From Gammaproteobacteria bacterium (GTDB lineage: Bacteria > Pseudomonadota > Gammaproteobacteria > Francisellales > CACEW01): 14,156 nt of DNA. Numbering within the stretch: the stretch's first letter is position 1; each line of letters opens with the position of its first letter. A model generated the notes under the pieces. The model had not been told where the DNA came from. It was given only the letters and a program-made list of their open reading frames with translations, and ran no database searches. A program made the position numbers and the translations under genes. Where the stretch lies: assembly GCA_028282045.1 (NCBI GenBank), contig JANQIS010000023.1:1-14156 (forward strand), written 5' to 3'. Below are positions 6,569 through 13,098 of this stretch, one piece after another.

Positions 6569-7885
6569 TAACTTGCCACGCAAGGAATTAGGCAGTGCTT
6601 GGGTGATATCCACCTTCACAAAAGTGCCAATTAAGTCTTTGGTGCCGGTAAAGTTTACCACGCGGTTATTCTCTGTACGCCCGGCCATTTGGTTTGGATC
6701 TTTCTTGGAGACACTGTCGACTAAAATACGTTGTATTGTACCCACCATGGCTTGGCTGATACGCATCGCCTGTAGATTCAAACGATCTTGCAAGCGCTTT
6801 AAACGCTGTTTTTTGGTTTCTATGCTAACCTCATCGGGCAAGTCAGCAGCCAAAGTACCAGGACGCCGGCTGTAGATAAAGCTAAAGGATTGATCAAAAC
6901 CCATTGTCTGTACCAAGTCCATTGTGGCTTCAAAATCCTGATCAGTCTCACCAGGAAAGCCGACAATTAAGTCAGTTGAGATGGTGATGTCCGGACGCAC
7001 GGCACGCAGGTGGCGCATTTTGCTCTTAAATTCCAATACGGTATGGCCGCGTTTCATAGCCGCGAGTATACGGTCAGAACCGCTTTGTACCGGCAGATGT
7101 AAGTGATTAGCCAGCTCAGGTACTTCAGCGTAAGCCTCGACTAAATTATCAGAGAATTCCACCGGATGTGAGGTAGTAAAACGAATGCGCTCAATACCAT
7201 CAATAGCGGCGATATAATGGATCAGTAATGCCAGATCGGCGATATCACCGTTGTGCATTCTACCCAGATAATGGTTGACGTTTTGGCCCAGCAGGGTAAT
7301 CTCACGCACGCCTTGCTCAGCTAGCATAGCGCATTCGGTGAGCACATCGTCAAACGGACGGCTCACCTCTTCACCTCGGGTGTAAGGTACCACGCAGTAG
7401 CTACAATATTTGCTGCAACCTTCCATAATCGAAACAAAGGCTTTTACGCCTTCTGCACGCGGTTGAGGTAAGTGGTCAAATTTTTCAATTTCTGGAAAGC
7501 TGATATCCACCAGCGGTTGGCGTGATTGGCGGATGGCTTTAATCATTTCTGGTAGACGATGTAAGGTTTGTGGCCCAAAAACCAAGTCGACAAACGGCGC
7601 GCGTTTGATGATATCGCTCCCTTCCTGGCTAGCCACGCAGCCCGCTACACCGATAATTACCTCAGGGTTTTGTTGTTTGAACTCACGCCATTGGCCCAGT
7701 TGAGAAAACACTTTCTCTTGAGCCTTCTCACGAATTGAGCAGGTATTAACAATAATAACTTCGGCTTCAGCCGGATCTTGTGTTGCCTGCAGGGCAAAAT
7801 GCGATTCCAGCAGATCTTTCATCTTCTGTGAATCGTATTCATTCATCTGACAGCCATGGGTTTTTACGTGATATTTGCCGCTCAT
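6563..7885 (-). CDS. miaB: tRNA-2-methylthio-N6-dimethylallyladenosine synthase MiaB
   Basis: MiaB is a radical-SAM enzyme that methylthiolates i6A37 to ms2i6A37 in tRNAs reading UNN codons. The 440-residue protein has the three-part layout. The N-terminal UPF0004 domain carries cluster cysteines C12 (HGCQMNEYDS), C49 (NTCSIREKAQEKVF) and C83 (GCVASQEG). The radical-SAM core has the CxxxCxxC site C157, C161, C164 and HLPVQSGSDRIL. The C-terminal TRAM domain includes GRTENNRVVNF. The frame continues to 7942, but the ATG at 7885 gives the family N-terminus, and a good promoter lies between the two candidates, so the longer form is wrong. The gene is monocistronic here. In many gammaproteobacteria it directly precedes ybeZ, and here the UIM gene separates them. 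Its stop overlaps that gene's stop tail to tail. Confidence 0.97.
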   Translation of the reverse strand: MSGKYHVKTHGCQMNEYDSQKMKDLLESHFALQATQDPAEAEVIIVNTCSIREKAQEKVFSQLGQWREFKQQNPEVIIGVAGCVASQEGSDIIKRAPFVDLVFGPQTLHRLPEMIKAIRQSRQPLVDISFPEIEKFDHLPQPRAEGVKAFVSIMEGCSKYCSYCVVPYTRGEEVSRPFDDVLTECAMLAEQGVREITLLGQNVNHYLGRMHNGDIADLALLIHYIAAIDGIERIRFTTSHPVEFSDNLVEAYAEVPELANHLHLPVQSGSDRILAAMKRGHTVLEFKSKMRHLRAVRPDITISTDLIVGFPGETDQDFEATMDLVQTMGFDQSFSFIYSRRPGTLAADLPDEVSIETKKQRLKRLQDRLNLQAMRISQAMVGTIQRILVDSVSKKDPNQMAGRTENNRVVNFTGTKDLIGTFVKVDITQALPNSLRGKLL

Positions 7886-7913
7886 GATTGACGCTCTGAG
7901 TTTTGAGCCGCAC

Positions 7914-7942
7914 ATCATAGCAAACCTCAGGGGTGGGGGCAA
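7914..7942 (-). promoter_or_regulatory. miaB promoter (extended -10)
   Basis: On the minus strand TTGCCC (7937-7942) is separated by exactly 17 bases from TATGAT (7914-7919). The -10 is preceded by TGC, giving an extended -10 (TGCTATGAT). The predicted start near 7906 leaves a leader of about 21 bases before the ATG at 7885. This is one of the best promoter matches in the window. Confidence 0.65.
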
Positions 7943-8030
7943 TCAGATGGGGTGGTACCAGAAGTATAATTTTCATCTGCATCGCCCTGGATTCTGGCAA
8001 CTATAGCGGTCTTTGTTGTTTATCCTGAAT

Positions 8031-8052
8031 TATGTTAGATGATTTTAACATA
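8031..8052. promoter_or_regulatory. 7-bp inverted repeat, possible operator
   Basis: TATGTTA (8031-8037) and TAACATA (8046-8052) form a perfect inverted repeat with an 8-base spacer. It lies just upstream of the consensus -10 TATAAT at 8071 that should drive the gene at 8104. Position and symmetry fit a dimeric regulator's site; the regulator is unknown. Confidence 0.35.
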
Positions 8053-8070
8053 GCCTTAATATTCAATATT

Positions 8071-8076
8071 TATAAT
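8071..8076 (+). promoter_or_regulatory. Consensus -10 element of the gene at 8104
   Basis: TATAAT matches the sigma-70 -10 perfectly, in a strongly A+T-rich stretch. There is no good -35: ACATAG lies at 17-base spacing and TTAACA at 20. The absence of a -35 suggests either dependence on an activator or a weak promoter. Transcription would begin near 8083, about 21 bases before the ATG at 8104. Confidence 0.45.
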
Positions 8077-8103
8077 AACGTAAAGTTTCACAAGGATAGT
8101 GTG

Positions 8104-8685
8104 ATGTTTTCTGGCAATCAACGAGGCGAGCGTTGCCCATTAATGGAACAAGGTCTAGGGCCAATTATCGCAGAATTGGAAAGTTTTTTCTCAGGTAAAA
8201 CTTGCCATCCAACAGGCGATGAAGATTTACTTAGTGCATGGGGCCATATAAATAATGTTTTTACCTATCCGGATGAAAAAAGGTTTGTTAAAGTGCAGAT
8301 AAGAGCCGGGCAGTATCATCTGGCAAACTATTGTGAACGATATGGTATAACCGCTATGACCTCACTTCCCAAAGCGAAAGCCATGTGCAGTGACAGTATG
8401 AAATCTTTTGAGTTACCTGAAGTGACCAGCCAGTGGGCTGATAGGGTTATGTTGATGATTGAAGCAAGACAGTATGATTTAGCACTTGCTTGTATGACAC
8501 ATGTGCTTAAAGCTTTAAATATACCCATCAAACAAGCAGAGGCTGCTGCATCATATCCGCCGCCACCTACGGCTGTTGCGCCGCCAACAGATAGGGCTTC
8601 AAGCACGCTATTTACGGCGGCGGCCACTACATCGAGACAGCCACCAGCAAAGTGGGAAGAAGATGATCACGTATTTGTAATCTAG
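8104..8685 (+). CDS. Hypothetical protein, Pro-rich and acidic C-terminus; effector candidate
   Basis: I do not recognise this 193-residue protein. An upstream ATG at 8032 is in frame, but it lies inside the inverted repeat and upstream of the -10. The ATG at 8104 (or the GTG at 8101) has AAGGA 7 bases before it and is preferred. Residues 1-140 look globular and partly helical, with scattered cysteines (11, 34, 77, 95, 130) and a region DRVMLMIEARQYDLALACMT that could be one TPR-like helical hairpin. Residues 145-180 form a low-complexity Ala/Pro/Thr linker containing YPPPP (151-155), which resembles EVH1-domain ligands. The tail is acidic and ends in hydrophobic residues (KWEEDDHVFVI). There is no signal peptide or membrane helix. 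It diverges from miaB and is followed at once by an inverted repeat. The disordered Pro-rich region and tail would suit a translocated host-directed protein, but this is speculative. Confidence 0.7.
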   Translation: MFSGNQRGERCPLMEQGLGPIIAELESFFSGKTCHPTGDEDLLSAWGHINNVFTYPDEKRFVKVQIRAGQYHLANYCERYGITAMTSLPKAKAMCSDSMKSFELPEVTSQWADRVMLMIEARQYDLALACMTHVLKALNIPIKQAEAAASYPPPPTAVAPPTDRASSTLFTAAATTSRQPPAKWEEDDHVFVI

Positions 8686-8772
8686 CCATAATGCTTTGGC
8701 CTACTCAATCTTAAGGCCCTTAAACAGGTTGCAGAGCTATAATTACGGAGAATAGGTCAAAGCATTATGGCC
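8684..8772. repeat. Long imperfect inverted repeat (about 23-bp arms), MITE-like or bidirectional hairpin
   Basis: The arm at 8684-8706 (reads AGCCATAATGCTTTGGCC...) is the near-perfect reverse complement of 8750-8772, matching 20 of 23 positions, with a 43-base interior. The interior contains the small palindrome TTAAGG-C-CCTTAA. It fills the gap between the stop of the gene at 8104 and the mltA stop. No T-run follows either arm, so it is not a classical terminator. Long terminal inverted repeats around a short A+T-rich core are typical of a miniature inverted-repeat element. I see no clear target-site duplication. Confidence 0.6.
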
Positions 8773-8785
8773 GGGGTATCTTCAG

Positions 8786-9895
8786 TTACTTCGGCAATAA
8801 TACCCACATCTTGCCTTCACTTTGCATATGGCCGGCCAACCATTCAGCGCGCTTACCTGGGCCCCAAAATATATCGCCACGCACCGGGCCTTTGATGGCA
8901 CCGCCGGTATCCTGGGCTATCATCAAGCGGTTAAGTGGGGCGCCATGGGCAATTTTGTTTGCCGATTTTTGTGGCAAGTAAGTGCTGATCCATACTGGTG
9001 TACCGTAGCGGGTGTAGCGTCGATCTACCGCTAGTGAGTAGCCGGCACTGAGGGGTACACCTTGTGCTCCGATGGGGCTGTCAGTAGTGAGTTTGCGGAA
9101 AAATACAAATGAAGGGTCCAGATTCATCACCCGCTCGGCCTGGTCAGGGTGTGTCTGCAGCCAAGCCTTGATTGATTGCATAGACACATTTTTTCTAGTC
9201 AGATAGCCTTTATCAACCAGATAGGCACCGATGGGGTAGTACTTATAACCATTCTGGCCATTATAACCGAGCAAAATACGTTTGCCGTTGCTCAGTTGTA
9301 CTGATCCGGAGCCTTGGATTTGTAAAAAGAAGCGATCTATTTTGCTATGAACCCAGGCAATAACGGGCGTATTTTTTAACGCAGGCCCTTGAGAAATAGC
9401 CTGGCGCGAGGGTGCTCGTACATAGTGGCCGTTAACTTTTAAGCGATAGCGCATACTGCCGCCGATGCGTACCCTGACTAAATTATATGGCCTGGCGTAA
9501 AGCGGTACACGATAATACGCCGTAGGGGTTAAGCTGCCGGGAATGCTAGGCTCATAGTAGCCGGTAAACAAACCAGTGGCCTTGCCGTTATTTGTCATCA
9601 GGTAAGGTCTTAAATAGCGCTCAAATAGTTGGCGTGCTTGTGTATCACTGTCAGGATGTTGCTTGACCATGTGTTGGCAGATACGCTGCCAATTGCCCGG
9701 TAAGTTATGTTTGTCCAGATCATAGCGGCAAGAACGTTGCCAGGCTTGCCAGGCATTAAGCTGATGGCCTTGATTCCAGTCGGGAATTTGCTGGTAGCTT
9801 TGCCGGACTAATTTACTTGCACCAAAGGCTGATGGTAGACAAGCAAACAAGCACAGTGCCAACAGCGTGCGAGGAGTAAAATTAATTTTGTTCAT
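8786..9895 (-). CDS. mltA: Membrane-bound lytic murein transglycosylase A
   Basis: MltA cleaves the glycan strand between MurNAc and GlcNAc with formation of 1,6-anhydroMurNAc, acting on the periplasmic side of the outer membrane. The 369-residue protein matches E. coli in length (365). It has an N-terminal hydrophobic signal (about residues 10-25), GLFTGYYEP (108-116), LQIQGSGSVQL (191-201), and a C-terminal 3D domain with AQDTGGAIKG. The 3D domain includes D329 and D341, among which is the catalytic aspartate. The lipobox is poor: LFAC with C19 has Phe at -2, and signal-peptidase-I cleavage after SAFGA is possible, so lipidation is uncertain. The frame reaches 10105, but the ATG at 9895 gives the signal peptide. 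It overlaps the end of ppa by 14 bases, so the two genes are co-transcribed. Confidence 0.95.
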   Translation of the reverse strand: MNKINFTPRTLLALCLFACLPSAFGASKLVRQSYQQIPDWNQGHQLNAWQAWQRSCRYDLDKHNLPGNWQRICQHMVKQHPDSDTQARQLFERYLRPYLMTNNGKATGLFTGYYEPSIPGSLTPTAYYRVPLYARPYNLVRVRIGGSMRYRLKVNGHYVRAPSRQAISQGPALKNTPVIAWVHSKIDRFFLQIQGSGSVQLSNGKRILLGYNGQNGYKYYPIGAYLVDKGYLTRKNVSMQSIKAWLQTHPDQAERVMNLDPSFVFFRKLTTDSPIGAQGVPLSAGYSLAVDRRYTRYGTPVWISTYLPQKSANKIAHGAPLNRLMIAQDTGGAIKGPVRGDIFWGPGKRAEWLAGHMQSEGKMWVLLPK

Positions 9896-10403
9896 AACGC
9901 CTCTGACTGGCCAGGATTTCTTCTTTAGCGGCGATGACGTTTTCCCAGCCATCCACTTTGACCCACTTGCCTTTTTCCAGGTCTTTATAGTGCTCGAAGA
10001 AGTGCTCGATTTGCTGACGCAATAATAATGGGACGTCATCAATGTCCTGCACATCATTATACAGCGGTGTGAGTTTATCATGGGGTACGGCGATAATCTT
10101 GGCATCTTTACCCGATTCGTCGGTCATGTTTAATACCCCTACCGGACGGCAGCGAATCATGGCGCCATGGCGCAATGGCACAGGTGTCATCACCAAAACG
10201 TCAACCGGATCGCCGTCTTCTGAGAGGGTATCGGGCACAAAGCCATAGTTAGCCGGATATTGCATAGTGGTTCCCATAAAGCGATCGACCACCAATAGAT
10301 GATCATCTTTATCGAATTCATATTTAACCGGTTCACTCATAGCGGGGATTTCAACAATAACGTTGATATCATTGGGCACGTCTTTACCAGCGGATATACT
10401 CAT
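9882..10403 (-). CDS. ppa: Inorganic pyrophosphatase (family I)
   Basis: This cytoplasmic enzyme hydrolyses pyrophosphate to phosphate and so drives biosynthetic reactions forward. The 173-residue protein aligns with E. coli PPase (175) at an offset of two. All active-site positions I checked are kept: E18, K27, E29, R41, Y49, Y53, D63, D65 and D68 (signature DGDPVDVL), D95, D100, K102, Y139 and K140. The ATG at 10403 is preceded by AAGGA at 5-base spacing. It shares a 58-bp divergent promoter region with mpl and overlaps mltA downstream. Confidence 0.98.
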   Translation of the reverse strand: MSISAGKDVPNDINVIVEIPAMSEPVKYEFDKDDHLLVVDRFMGTTMQYPANYGFVPDTLSEDGDPVDVLVMTPVPLRHGAMIRCRPVGVLNMTDESGKDAKIIAVPHDKLTPLYNDVQDIDDVPLLLRQQIEHFFEHYKDLEKGKWVKVDGWENVIAAKEEILASQRRYEQN

Positions 10404-10416
10404 ATCAGTCCTTGTG

Positions 10417-10446
10417 TTGCTATGCTAAAGTATGCGCCATTATAGA
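10417..10446. promoter_or_regulatory. Overlapping divergent promoters of ppa and mpl
   Basis: The ppa side has a perfect minus-strand TATAAT at 10439-10444, with only a weak -35 inside the start of mpl. The mpl side has TTGCTA (10417-10422), an 18-base spacer and TATAGA (10441-10446). The two -10 elements overlap, so the promoters should compete. The mpl transcript would start near 10453, leaving a leader of only about 9 bases. Confidence 0.4.
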
Positions 10447-10461
10447 TAATCTCTGTCAGTG

Positions 10462-11844
10462 ATGAAACATATTCATATCCTTGGCATTTGCGGTACTTTT
10501 ATGGGTAGCTTAGCCGTGATGGCCAGACAACTGGGTTTTCGGGTGAGCGGCTGTGATGAGGGTGTTTATCCGCCCATGAGTACTTACCTTCAAGCGCAAG
10601 ATATTGAGGTTTGGCAAGGTTATGAAGTTGAACGGTTACAAGCGGCTGCGCCGGATCAAATTGTTGTCGGCAATGCAATGAAACGCGCTAATCCGGTTAT
10701 TGAATGGTTGTTGGAAAGCAGGCAACCGTTAATCTCAGGGCCAGCCTGGTTACATGAACATATCTTGTCGCATAAAACCGTGTTGGCTGTGGCAGGTACG
10801 CACGGTAAAACAAGTACTAGCAGCATGCTGGCGTGGATTTTAACACAAGCAGGGTTAAATCCAGGTTTTTTGATTGGTGGGTTGCCAGAGAATTTTGGGG
10901 TGTCATCGTGCGTCACAGATAGCGACTATTTCGTGATTGAGGCTGATGAGTACGACACGGCATTTTTTGATAAGCGTTCCAAGTTTATCCACTACTGTCC
11001 AACGGTGTGTGTGCTCAATAACCTGGAGTTTGATCACGCTGATATTTTCCGTGATTTAGAAGATATTCAGCGTCAGTTTGCTCATTTGCTTAAAATTATT
11101 CCGGCCACAGGGCAGATTGTGGTGAATCAAAATGATGCTGCATTACAGCAAGTGATCGCGTCGGGCTGCTTAACACCAGTGATGACTTTTAACGGTGCCC
11201 AGGCCAATTGGCAGTATCGGCTTATTGAACGCGATGGTAGTGTCTTTGAAGTGTTATATGCCGGGCAGGTGCTCGGTCAGGTACAATGGAATTGTATTGG
11301 TGAATTTAACGTACAAAATGCTTTGGCAGCAATTGCTGCTGCACAGTGTGTGGGGGTTGATCCCAGGCAAGCTTTGTCGGCGCTCACTACCTTTGCAGGG
11401 GTCAAGCGTCGCTTGCAAAAGCGTGGAGAGGTGCGTGGTATCGTGGTGTATGATGATTTTGCTCATCATCCCACTGCTATTGAAGCTACCTTACAAAGTG
11501 CTAAAGCTCATATTGGTGGGCGGGGTCGCGTGGTGGCAGTGTTAGAACCGCGCTCTAATACCATGAAAATGGGTTATCATGGTTTGGCATTGCCGCAATC
11601 ACTACAGGCGGCAGATGCCTGTTTTTTGCTACAACCACCAGGGCAGGGTTGGGATTTACAACAGGGTTGTAAGCAGGCCAGGCTATCGGCACAGGTATTC
11701 ACTTGTGTAGAGGATTTATTGGTTGCCCTACATCATGAGTTGCAAAGCGGTGATCATGTGGTGATTATGAGTAATGGTGATTTTGGCCATATTCACGAGC
11801 GTTTGCTTGTGTCATTAAAGCAGGATCAAGTGTTGCCGGCCTAG
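10462..11844 (+). CDS. mpl: UDP-N-acetylmuramate:L-alanyl-gamma-D-glutamyl-meso-diaminopimelate ligase
   Basis: Mpl joins tripeptide recovered from old peptidoglycan to UDP-MurNAc in the cytoplasm, recycling wall material. The 460-residue protein follows the Mur ligase plan. The N-terminal Rossmann domain begins KHIHILGICGTFMGSLA. The central ATPase has the loop AGTHGKTSTS (111-120), VIEADEYD (158-165) and NNLEFDHADIF (186-196). The C-terminal domain has YDDFAHHPTA (330-339) and LEPRSNTMKMG (361-371). The FMGSLA and FDHADIF segments are typical of Mpl rather than MurC. A GTG at 10459 directly precedes the ATG at 10462 and either could be used. Neither has a visible ribosome site and the leader is very short. 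The TAG stop overlaps the convergent reductase stop in a shared CTAG. Confidence 0.96.
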   Translation: MKHIHILGICGTFMGSLAVMARQLGFRVSGCDEGVYPPMSTYLQAQDIEVWQGYEVERLQAAAPDQIVVGNAMKRANPVIEWLLESRQPLISGPAWLHEHILSHKTVLAVAGTHGKTSTSSMLAWILTQAGLNPGFLIGGLPENFGVSSCVTDSDYFVIEADEYDTAFFDKRSKFIHYCPTVCVLNNLEFDHADIFRDLEDIQRQFAHLLKIIPATGQIVVNQNDAALQQVIASGCLTPVMTFNGAQANWQYRLIERDGSVFEVLYAGQVLGQVQWNCIGEFNVQNALAAIAAAQCVGVDPRQALSALTTFAGVKRRLQKRGEVRGIVVYDDFAHHPTAIEATLQSAKAHIGGRGRVVAVLEPRSNTMKMGYHGLALPQSLQAADACFLLQPPGQGWDLQQGCKQARLSAQVFTCVEDLLVALHHELQSGDHVVIMSNGDFGHIHERLLVSLKQDQVLPA

Positions 11845-12848
11845 TCCCATTGGGCATTAAGCAAGGCAAACCCATCAGAAAACATGCGTGCTTCATTGGC
11901 TTGATGGTTAAGAAAATCTTCGCGAGCAACCCGCAGCATAGGGATTGGGCCGGCTAGATAAATGTCATAATCGGATAAGTCATCATAGTGTGCCAATACC
12001 TGTTGGTGTACCAGGCCGCTTAAACCTTGCCACTGGTGGCTGGGTTCAGAAATAACCGGTGTATAGTGGAAATTTGCAATATGCTTATCCCATAAACGTA
12101 ATGGCTCATGCAGGTACAAAAATTGCGGGCTGCGTGCCCCCCAGAACAGGTGGATGGTACGCCGGCTGCCTTTGCTGATTAAGTGCTGGATGATACTTTT
12201 CATAGGTGCAAAACCACTACCGCCAGCAACTAATAAGATCGGTGCGGCACTGTCTTCGCGCAAATAAGCATTACCTAATGGCCCGTGAATCACCACTTCA
12301 TCATGTTGATTAATGGCACTGTTTAATCCTTCCGGTAAGGGGCTATAGTCAGCATTGAGTAAATGCAGCTCAATAAACTCATCATCCGGATGTGAAGCGA
12401 TGGATAACGGATACGATTTACCACCATGCTGTAGTTCAAGATATTGGCCTGGCTTGTAAGCAAAGGGTGTATCGAGTTTGGGCTGTAAGCGGATTTTAAT
12501 AATGGCATTGTTAAGTATTTCACGCGCGATAACCCGGCACGCGATGGTCTTAGGCCGTTCCATGGCCTGAGAGGTAAATTCAGGATGACTGATAAGCAAG
12601 TCAGACTGCGCATAAGCGCTGCAAAATAATACCTCATGTTCAGCATTGTCAGGGTCAATGCCATAAATCTCGTTGTTAGCGTAGGTGGTCTTACCTGATT
12701 CCACTTTCCCCAAACAGGTGGTACAAATGCCGCTATAACAGCTATAAGGAAATTCAATACCCTGACGCAATGCCGCGTCGAGGATGGTCTCATCATCGTT
12801 AACTTCAAAGCTTAAATCAGTGTTAGCAATCTTTACACGAAATATCAT
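11841..12848 (-). CDS. 2Fe-2S ferredoxin domain-containing FAD/NAD(P)H oxidoreductase (AscD/DdhD-like)
   Basis: This 335-residue protein joins an N-terminal plant-type 2Fe-2S ferredoxin domain to a C-terminal flavin reductase. The cluster ligands are C37, C42, C45 and C76. The FAD-binding barrel spans about 100-195 (YKPGQYLEL, then YPLSIAS at 146-152), and the NAD(P)H domain about 203-335 has GGSGFAP (209-215) and FSDGFALL near the end. The layout is that of the CDP-6-deoxy-3,4-glucoseen reductase and phenol hydroxylase reductase group. In bacteria without the sugar pathway the electron acceptor is usually unknown, and no sugar gene is seen here. The Arg normally found four residues before the FAD-motif Ser is Tyr here. 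A GTG at 12869 would add seven residues; I prefer the ATG at 12848, which gives the family start. Neither has a clear ribosome site. Confidence 0.88.
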   Translation of the reverse strand: MIFRVKIANTDLSFEVNDDETILDAALRQGIEFPYSCYSGICTTCLGKVESGKTTYANNEIYGIDPDNAEHEVLFCSAYAQSDLLISHPEFTSQAMERPKTIACRVIAREILNNAIIKIRLQPKLDTPFAYKPGQYLELQHGGKSYPLSIASHPDDEFIELHLLNADYSPLPEGLNSAINQHDEVVIHGPLGNAYLREDSAAPILLVAGGSGFAPMKSIIQHLISKGSRRTIHLFWGARSPQFLYLHEPLRLWDKHIANFHYTPVISEPSHQWQGLSGLVHQQVLAHYDDLSDYDIYLAGPIPMLRVAREDFLNHQANEARMFSDGFALLNAQWD

Positions 12849-12993
12849 AAATTTTGTTTGAAACCGCACCTGGGCATGCTATTGTAACGGTAAGTTTATT
12901 AGAATATAAGCCGGAGACGTTAGAGTGCAGGTCAGCTTCATTAAAAGTAGGCGGACATTGCTGCATGCTCCTTTGTTGTTCCTGCGCTTTTCC

Positions 12994-13063
12994 TTGCCAT
13001 TCCCATGCCGGGGTGAATCCAGTAAAACTAGTAAGTTAGCTTGGGTTTTTGCCGGTGTGACAA
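12994..13063. repeat. Possible degenerate palindromic intergenic repeat
   Basis: The ends TTGCCATTCC (12994-13003) and GGTGTGACAA (13054-13063) are inverted with 7 of 10 matches. The left half reads like the common dispersed element beginning TGTCATTCCCGC and continuing GGAATCCAG (here GTGAATCCAG). The right half resembles its mirror (TTGCCGGTGTGACA). Translated, it gives the CHS-AG-NPV type of spurious peptide familiar from such repeats. It lies in the 250-bp gap 12849-13098, which otherwise holds no gene I can support. Several changes suggest an old copy. Confidence 0.35.
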
Positions 13064-13098
13064 TGCCAGGATGTTTTTTAATGGAGTGGTCTTGAATC

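Noticed and set aside
5342..6571. Direct repeats flanking the UIM gene as insertion footprints
   Set aside because: Only short A+T-rich similarity (TAATAAC near 5349 and 6566) was found. It is too short and simple to call a target-site duplication or att site.
7886..7942. N-terminal extension of MiaB starting at 7942
   Set aside because: It places the start at or above a strong extended -10 promoter, and the added 19 residues have no counterpart in MiaB proteins.
8055..8074. Possible PmrA box (CTTAATATT) upstream of the gene at 8104
   Set aside because: One half-site matches the Legionella/Coxiella PmrA consensus, but the second half after two bases (ATATTTATA) does not. In such A+T-rich DNA a single half-site is expected by chance.
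8665..8685. C-terminal VFVI of the 193-residue protein as a class II PDZ ligand
   Set aside because: Four hydrophobic terminal residues fit the loose pattern too easily, and nothing else supports it.
9896..10105. N-terminal extension of MltA overlapping ppa
   Set aside because: It runs out of frame through the conserved ppa coding region. The ATG at 9895 starts directly at a signal peptide.
12854..13039. 61-codon open frame on the plus strand
   Set aside because: It has no ribosome site and a Cys/His-rich low-complexity translation of the kind spurious frames through palindromic repeats give. It overlaps the reductase upstream region.
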